This document shows, piece after piece, positions 4,301 through 7,347 of a stretch of DNA of 7,347 nucleotides. The stretch is from contig JAKAZC010000134.1 in the NCBI GenBank assembly GCA_021826655.1, positions 1-7,347 on the forward strand, in the 5' to 3' direction. Origin of the DNA: Actinomycetes bacterium (GTDB lineage Bacteria; Actinomycetota; Acidimicrobiia; Acidimicrobiales; RAAP-2). Below the pieces are notes generated by a model, which worked only from the letters and a program-made list of their open reading frames with translations, did no database searches and was not told where the DNA came from. The number at the start of each line of letters is the position of its first letter. The first letter of the stretch is position 1. The position numbers and the translations under genes were made by a program.

Positions 4301-5446
4301 ATGAGCCGCCACCTGCTCGTCACCAACGACTTCCCCCCGAAGGTCGGTGGGATCCAGTCCTACCTCTGGGAGCTCTGGCGGCGCCTCGACCCCTGCAGCT
4401 TCGGCGTCCTGACCGCCAGTTCCCACCCCGACCACGCGGCGTTCGACGCCGAGCAGGCCGCTGAGGGCATCCGCATCGAACGGACGCCGGGTCGCATCCT
4501 CTACTTTCCGACGCCGTCCGCGATCCGCCGGATCCGCCAGGCCGCCGAGGAGATCGGCGCTTCGTTGGTCGTGCTCGACCCGGTGCTTCCCCTCGGCCTC
4601 GTCGGACCCCGTCTCGGCCTTCCCTACGCGGTGGTGGTGCACGGCGCCGAGGCGGCCATCCCCGGGCGCCTCCCGTTCGCCCGATCGGCAATGGCCTCCG
4701 TGCTTCGTCATGCCTCGCTGGTGGTGTCGGCCGGCCCGTACCCGGCAGCCGAGGCGGAGCGCGCGGCCCGGGGCGCGCTCCCCCCGGTCGTCGACGTTCC
4801 CCCGGGCGTCGAGCCGTCCCAGTTCACCCCGTTCGACGAGCGCGGACGCGCGGCGGCGCGCCGCCGCCTCGGGCTCCCCCCCGACGGCCTGCTGGTGGTG
4901 AGCGTCAGCCGCCTGGTACCCCGGAAGGGCATGGACGTGCTGGTGCGGGCTGCGGGCCTCCTCGCCCCCTCGTTCCCCGACCTGACGGTGGCGATCGGCG
5001 GGAGCGGGCGGGACGCCGAGCGGCTCGCGGGGATCGTCGCCGACGAGGGCGCCCCGGTCCGGCTGCTCGGTCGCCTGTCAGAGGAGGACAAGGCGCAGCT
5101 GCTGGGCGCCGCCGATGTGTTCGTGCTGGCCTGCCGCAACCGGTGGTTCGGCCTCGAGCAGGAGGGCTTCGGCATCGTCTTCCTCGAGGCCGCCTCGGCC
5201 GGGGTCCCCCAGGTGGCCGGGTGGAGCGGCGGGGCGGGCGACGCGGTGGAGGACGGGGTGACCGGGCTGCTCGTGCGTCACCCCGAGCGCCCCGGCGACG
5301 TGGCCCTGGCCCTGCGACGCCTGCTCCTCGACCCCACCCTGCGACGGCGCATGGGCGAGGCGGGCCGTCGCCGGGTGCTGGCATCCTTCGACTACGACGG
5401 GCTCGCCCCTAGGCTGGCTCGGGCCCTGGCCGAAGTGGCAGGCTGA
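4301..5446 (+). CDS. pimB: GT4 glycosyltransferase, PimB-like (phosphatidylinositol mannoside mannosyltransferase)
   Basis: A 381-residue GT-B enzyme of family GT4. PimB transfers mannose from GDP-mannose to phosphatidylinositol monomannoside on the cytoplasmic face of the membrane. The N-terminal domain opens with LLVTNDFPPKVGGIQSYL, where Gly16-Gly17 is the GT4 glycine loop, very close to actinobacterial PimB. The C-terminal nucleotide-sugar domain has SRLVPRKG (203-210; Arg204 and Lys209 are the expected diphosphate contacts), GGSGRDAERL, and Glu288 and Glu296 in EGFGIVFLEA, the EX7E motif. WSGGAGDAVEDGVTGLLV and a final helical tail follow. The length is that of corynebacterial and mycobacterial PimB. 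The ATG at 4301 begins right before the conserved strand and no in-frame start lies close upstream; the Shine-Dalgarno is weak. The GT4 fold is certain; the acceptor is inferred from resemblance, and another lipid or glycan acceptor is possible. Confidence 0.9.
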   Translation: MSRHLLVTNDFPPKVGGIQSYLWELWRRLDPCSFGVLTASSHPDHAAFDAEQAAEGIRIERTPGRILYFPTPSAIRRIRQAAEEIGASLVVLDPVLPLGLVGPRLGLPYAVVVHGAEAAIPGRLPFARSAMASVLRHASLVVSAGPYPAAEAERAARGALPPVVDVPPGVEPSQFTPFDERGRAAARRRLGLPPDGLLVVSVSRLVPRKGMDVLVRAAGLLAPSFPDLTVAIGGSGRDAERLAGIVADEGAPVRLLGRLSEEDKAQLLGAADVFVLACRNRWFGLEQEGFGIVFLEAASAGVPQVAGWSGGAGDAVEDGVTGLLVRHPERPGDVALALRRLLLDPTLRRRMGEAGRRRVLASFDYDGLAPRLARALAEVAG

Positions 5447-5507
5447 CGGCACTCGGCGAGGCGCCTGGTTCCTCGCGTGAGCAGAGAAGCCCGTGATCGG
5501 GTCCGAC

Positions 5508-5513
5508 AGGAGG
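5508..5513 (+). promoter_or_regulatory. Shine-Dalgarno that decides the SRPBCC gene start
   Basis: AGGAGG lies 6 nt before the GTG at 5520. It favours 5520 over the in-frame GTG codons at 5493 and 5514, and the resulting MADQATEH start matches what I recall of actinobacterial homologues. Confidence 0.8.
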
Positions 5514-5519
5514 GTGACG

Positions 5520-5960
5520 GTGGCGGATCAGGCCACGGAGCACATGAGGGTTGCGGCGTCCCCGGCGCGGTGCTTCGCGGTCGCCGCGGAGATCGAGCGC
5601 TACCCGGAGTGGGCCCAGGACATAAAGGAGGTCACCGTCCACGAGCGCGACGACGAGGGCCGGCCGTCCCTGGTCACCTTCCGGGCCGCCGCCTTCGGAC
5701 GGAGCACCAGCTACACCCTGACCTACGACTACTCGGAGGCGCCGCGGATCTTCGCCTGGCGGCTCACCAAGGGTGACATCACGACCAAGCTCGACGGGAG
5801 CTACGTCTTCGACGGCACCGACGACGGCACCGAGGTCACCTACCACCTCGAGGTCGAGCTCCGGGTGCCGATCCCCGGCTTCATAAAGCTGCGGGCCCAG
5901 AGCCGCATCATGTCCACCGCGCTCCGTGACATGAAGGCGCGGGCCGAGTCCATCGGGTGA
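5520..5960 (+). CDS. SRPBCC (START/polyketide-cyclase-like) family protein
   Basis: A 146-residue soluble protein with the helix-grip fold of the SRPBCC superfamily, which encloses a hydrophobic ligand cavity. Visible marks are the opening strand and helix MRVAASPARCFAVAAEIERY followed by PEWAQDIKEVTV, a central run of beta strands (LVTFRAAAFGRSTSYTLTYDY, IFAWRLTKGD, GSYVFDGTDDGTEVTYHLEV), PIPGFIKLR and a long final helix (RIMSTALRDMKARAESI). Its layout closely follows the M. tuberculosis protein Rv2185c, as I recall it, which lies near pimB there too. The GTG at 5520 is preferred over 5493 because of AGGAGG at 5508-5513 and the homologous N-terminus. The gene starts 73 bp after the glycosyltransferase stop; its TGA overlaps the GTG of the glucokinase gene. 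A lipid or polyketide-like ligand is plausible, but none can be named. Confidence 0.9.
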   Translation: MADQATEHMRVAASPARCFAVAAEIERYPEWAQDIKEVTVHERDDEGRPSLVTFRAAAFGRSTSYTLTYDYSEAPRIFAWRLTKGDITTKLDGSYVFDGTDDGTEVTYHLEVELRVPIPGFIKLRAQSRIMSTALRDMKARAESIG

Positions 5961-7048
5961 GCGCCGCGGATCCCCGCGGCGTTCCGGCGGCCGGGGGACC
6001 GGGCGAGATCGTGTTCGGGGTGGACGTCGGCGGGACCAAGGTGCTCGGGGTGGCCTTCCGGGACGGCCAGGTGGTGGCCGAGACCAGGGTACCGACCCCG
6101 GCGGCTCCGACCGGCGAGGACGTGGCCGAGGCGATCGTCGAGGTCGTGGTCGCCCTTGCCGGGATGGCACCCCGGGGCACCGGGGGCGTCCGGGGTGAGG
6201 ACCCCGGAGGCCGCACCCCGGCGATCGGGGTGGGCCTGCCCGGCATGGTCGACCGGTCCGGAGTGCTGCGGTTCGCCCCGAACCTCCCCGGCGTCGGGGG
6301 GACGGACTTCGCCGGCCTGCTCGCCGCTCGGCTGGCCGCGCGGCTCCCGGCGGCCGGCCCGGCCCCGCCGGCGGCCCCGGCCGGGCGTGCGCCCGTGTTG
6401 GTCGTCCAGAACGACTGCAACCTCGCGATGTTCGCCGAGCAGCGGCTCGGTGCGGCGCGGCGCGTCGACGACGTGCTCATGGTGACGCTCGGGACCGGTA
6501 TCGGGGGAGGGGCGGTCCTCGGGGGCCGGGTGCTCACCGGGTTCTCGGGCTTCGCGGCCGAGGTCGGCCACATGGTGGTCGACCCGGGCGGTCCGCCCTG
6601 CCCGTGCGGCCGACGCGGCTGCTGGGAGCGGTTGGCGTCGGGCGGTGCGCTGGGCGCCATGGCCCGCGAGGCGGCCCGGGCCGGCGGGCTGCGCCAGGTG
6701 GTCACCCTGGCCGGGGGAGATCCCTCGGGCGTCCGGGGTGAGCACGTGACCGACGCGGCCCAGCGCGGCGACGAGGGGGCCGTGTCGTTGATGGGGGAGC
6801 TCGGGTGGTGGGTGGCGCTCGGCCTGGCCAACCTCACCGCCGTGCTCGACCCGTCGCGGATCGTGATCGGCGGGGGACTGGTCCGGGCCGGCGAGACGCT
6901 CCTCGCTCCCACCCGGGACGCCTTTGCCCGGATGGTGGAGGGAGGGGCGGCCCGGCCGCCGGTCGAGATCGTGCAGGCCGGGCTCGGCGAGCGCGCCGGC
7001 GCGATCGGGGCCGCGCTGGCCGCAGCGGCCGGGGGGATCCCGGCGTGA
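5957..7048 (+). CDS. glk: ROK-family glucokinase
   Basis: A 363-residue sugar kinase that phosphorylates glucose at C6 with ATP (or polyphosphate in some relatives). In order: the phosphate-1 loop DVGGTK (23-28), the catalytic region NDCN (152-155, with Asp153 the predicted base), the phosphate-2 motif GTGIGGG (179-185), and EVGH (202-205). The ROK zinc motif CPCGRRGCWE (215-224) follows, with His205 and Cys215/217/222 as zinc ligands and Glu224 as a sugar contact. The adenosine motif VIGGGL is near 303-308. GEHVTDAAQRGD and the following segment resemble Streptomyces GlkA. It is about 40-50 residues longer than usual, mainly through Gly/Pro/Ala-rich inserts at about 72-88 and 131-146 and an extended N-terminus. 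The GTG at 5957 overlaps the SRPBCC stop by 4 nt. Glucose is the likeliest substrate; another hexose cannot be ruled out. Confidence 0.92.
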   Translation: MSAADPRGVPAAGGPGEIVFGVDVGGTKVLGVAFRDGQVVAETRVPTPAAPTGEDVAEAIVEVVVALAGMAPRGTGGVRGEDPGGRTPAIGVGLPGMVDRSGVLRFAPNLPGVGGTDFAGLLAARLAARLPAAGPAPPAAPAGRAPVLVVQNDCNLAMFAEQRLGAARRVDDVLMVTLGTGIGGGAVLGGRVLTGFSGFAAEVGHMVVDPGGPPCPCGRRGCWERLASGGALGAMAREAARAGGLRQVVTLAGGDPSGVRGEHVTDAAQRGDEGAVSLMGELGWWVALGLANLTAVLDPSRIVIGGGLVRAGETLLAPTRDAFARMVEGGAARPPVEIVQAGLGERAGAIGAALAAAAGGIPA

Positions 7049-7347
7049 GGACCGGGGTGATCCTCCCGAGCTTCCGCGACACCGCGGACGAGGCGCTGGC
7101 GGTCGCCGCGGCGGCCGAGGAGGCCGGTGTGGACGGGGTGTTCTGTTACGACCACCTCTGGCCGATGGGTCAACCCGAGCGCCCGGCGCTCGCGCCCTTC
7201 CCGCTCCTCGCGATGGTCGCCCGCCGGACCGAGCGCGTGCACGTCGGCACCCTGGTGGCCCGGATCGGGCTGGTGCCCGACCAGGTGCTCCTGGCCGAGT
7301 TCGGCGCGCTGTCGGTCCTCGCGCCCGGCAGGGTGATCGCCGGCCTC
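7045..7347 (+). CDS. Luciferase-like (LLM class) flavin/F420-dependent oxidoreductase, 3'-truncated
   Basis: The first 101 residues of a bacterial-luciferase-like TIM-barrel oxidoreductase, cut by the window end. Features seen are the first strand TGVILPSF, the helix DEALAVAAAAEEAGVDGVF, the typical YDHLWPMG loop, LLAMVARRTERVHVGTLV and LAEFGALSVLAPGRVIAGL, which continues into the family's common GR-x-x-x-GLG region. Members use FMN or, frequently in actinobacteria, coenzyme F420; the cofactor cannot be settled from this part. The full length is normally about 280-340 residues. The GTG at 7045 overlaps the glucokinase TGA by 4 nt, which places it in the same transcription unit. The substrate is unknown. 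Confidence 0.9.
   Translation, partial: MRTGVILPSFRDTADEALAVAAAAEEAGVDGVFCYDHLWPMGQPERPALAPFPLLAMVARRTERVHVGTLVARIGLVPDQVLLAEFGALSVLAPGRVIAGL

Noticed and set aside
2849..4711. 620-codon open frame on the - strand
   Set aside because: It runs antisense to five well-supported + genes (zinc ribbon, thioredoxin-like, YjbQ, four-cysteine, pimB). Its translation is Arg/Gly/Pro-rich with no domain; such long antisense frames are usual in very GC-rich DNA.
5456..5476. Hairpin GCGAGG/CCTCGC after the pimB-like gene as a terminator
   Set aside because: The stem is only 6 bp with a 9-nt loop and no T-tract, and the next gene is close and on the same strand; it is not distinguishable from chance in this composition.
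5493..5519. GTG codons at 5493 and 5514 as start of the SRPBCC gene
   Set aside because: Neither has a Shine-Dalgarno at proper distance, whereas AGGAGG precedes the GTG at 5520 by 6 nt and the protein then begins like its homologues.
5908..7242. 444-codon open frame on the - strand
   Set aside because: It is the antisense shadow of the glucokinase and LLM genes, with Pro/Ala/Arg low-complexity translation and no recognisable motif.

Overview
The window is very GC-rich, and GTG starts outnumber ATG (7 GTG against 4 ATG among the starts I accept). It carries genes typical of Actinomycetota: a PimB-type mannosyltransferase, a ROK glucokinase of the actinobacterial GlkA type, a YjbQ protein like the mycobacterial one, and a luciferase-like (LLM, often F420-dependent) oxidoreductase. 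Leaderless-looking starts 6 to 7 nt after a TANNNT hexamer fit the same phylum. An uncultured or deep-branching actinobacterium, for example Acidimicrobiia, is my guess from style only.

Layout. (1) 1-973, + strand: the 3' part of an iron(III) ABC transporter substrate-binding lipoprotein; the window opens on its lipobox. (2) 1071-1283 and 1369-1677, both - strand: a 70-residue protein of unknown function downstream of a single-domain rhodanese. The + gene and this pair converge on a GC-rich hairpin. (3) 1678-1908: a 231-bp divergent intergenic region with three 11-bp tandem repeats in the rhodanese leader and about 2.7 copies of a 32-bp palindromic tandem repeat. (4) 1909-3973, + strand: a membrane-anchored bacterial PH-domain/SHOCT protein, a small zinc-ribbon protein, a CxxC thioredoxin-like protein and a YjbQ (UPF0047) protein, tightly packed. 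(5) 4052-7347, + strand: a 71-residue four-cysteine protein behind a possible promoter, then a PimB-like glycosyltransferase, an SRPBCC protein, a ROK glucokinase and the 5' part of an LLM oxidoreductase. The last three are joined by 4-nt GTGA stop/start overlaps.

How the genes fit together. Block 5 resembles actinobacterial neighbourhoods in which pimB, an SRPBCC protein and a GlkA-type kinase lie close together, which suggests sugar activation and envelope glycolipid synthesis. Block 4 combines cysteine-bearing small proteins with YjbQ and has no established common pathway. I found no mobile element, CRISPR array, tRNA, rRNA or defence system. Most of the window is ordinary chromosomal housekeeping sequence. 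The least explained items are the two intergenic repeat arrays, the two small cysteine-rich proteins and the promoter-like motifs.
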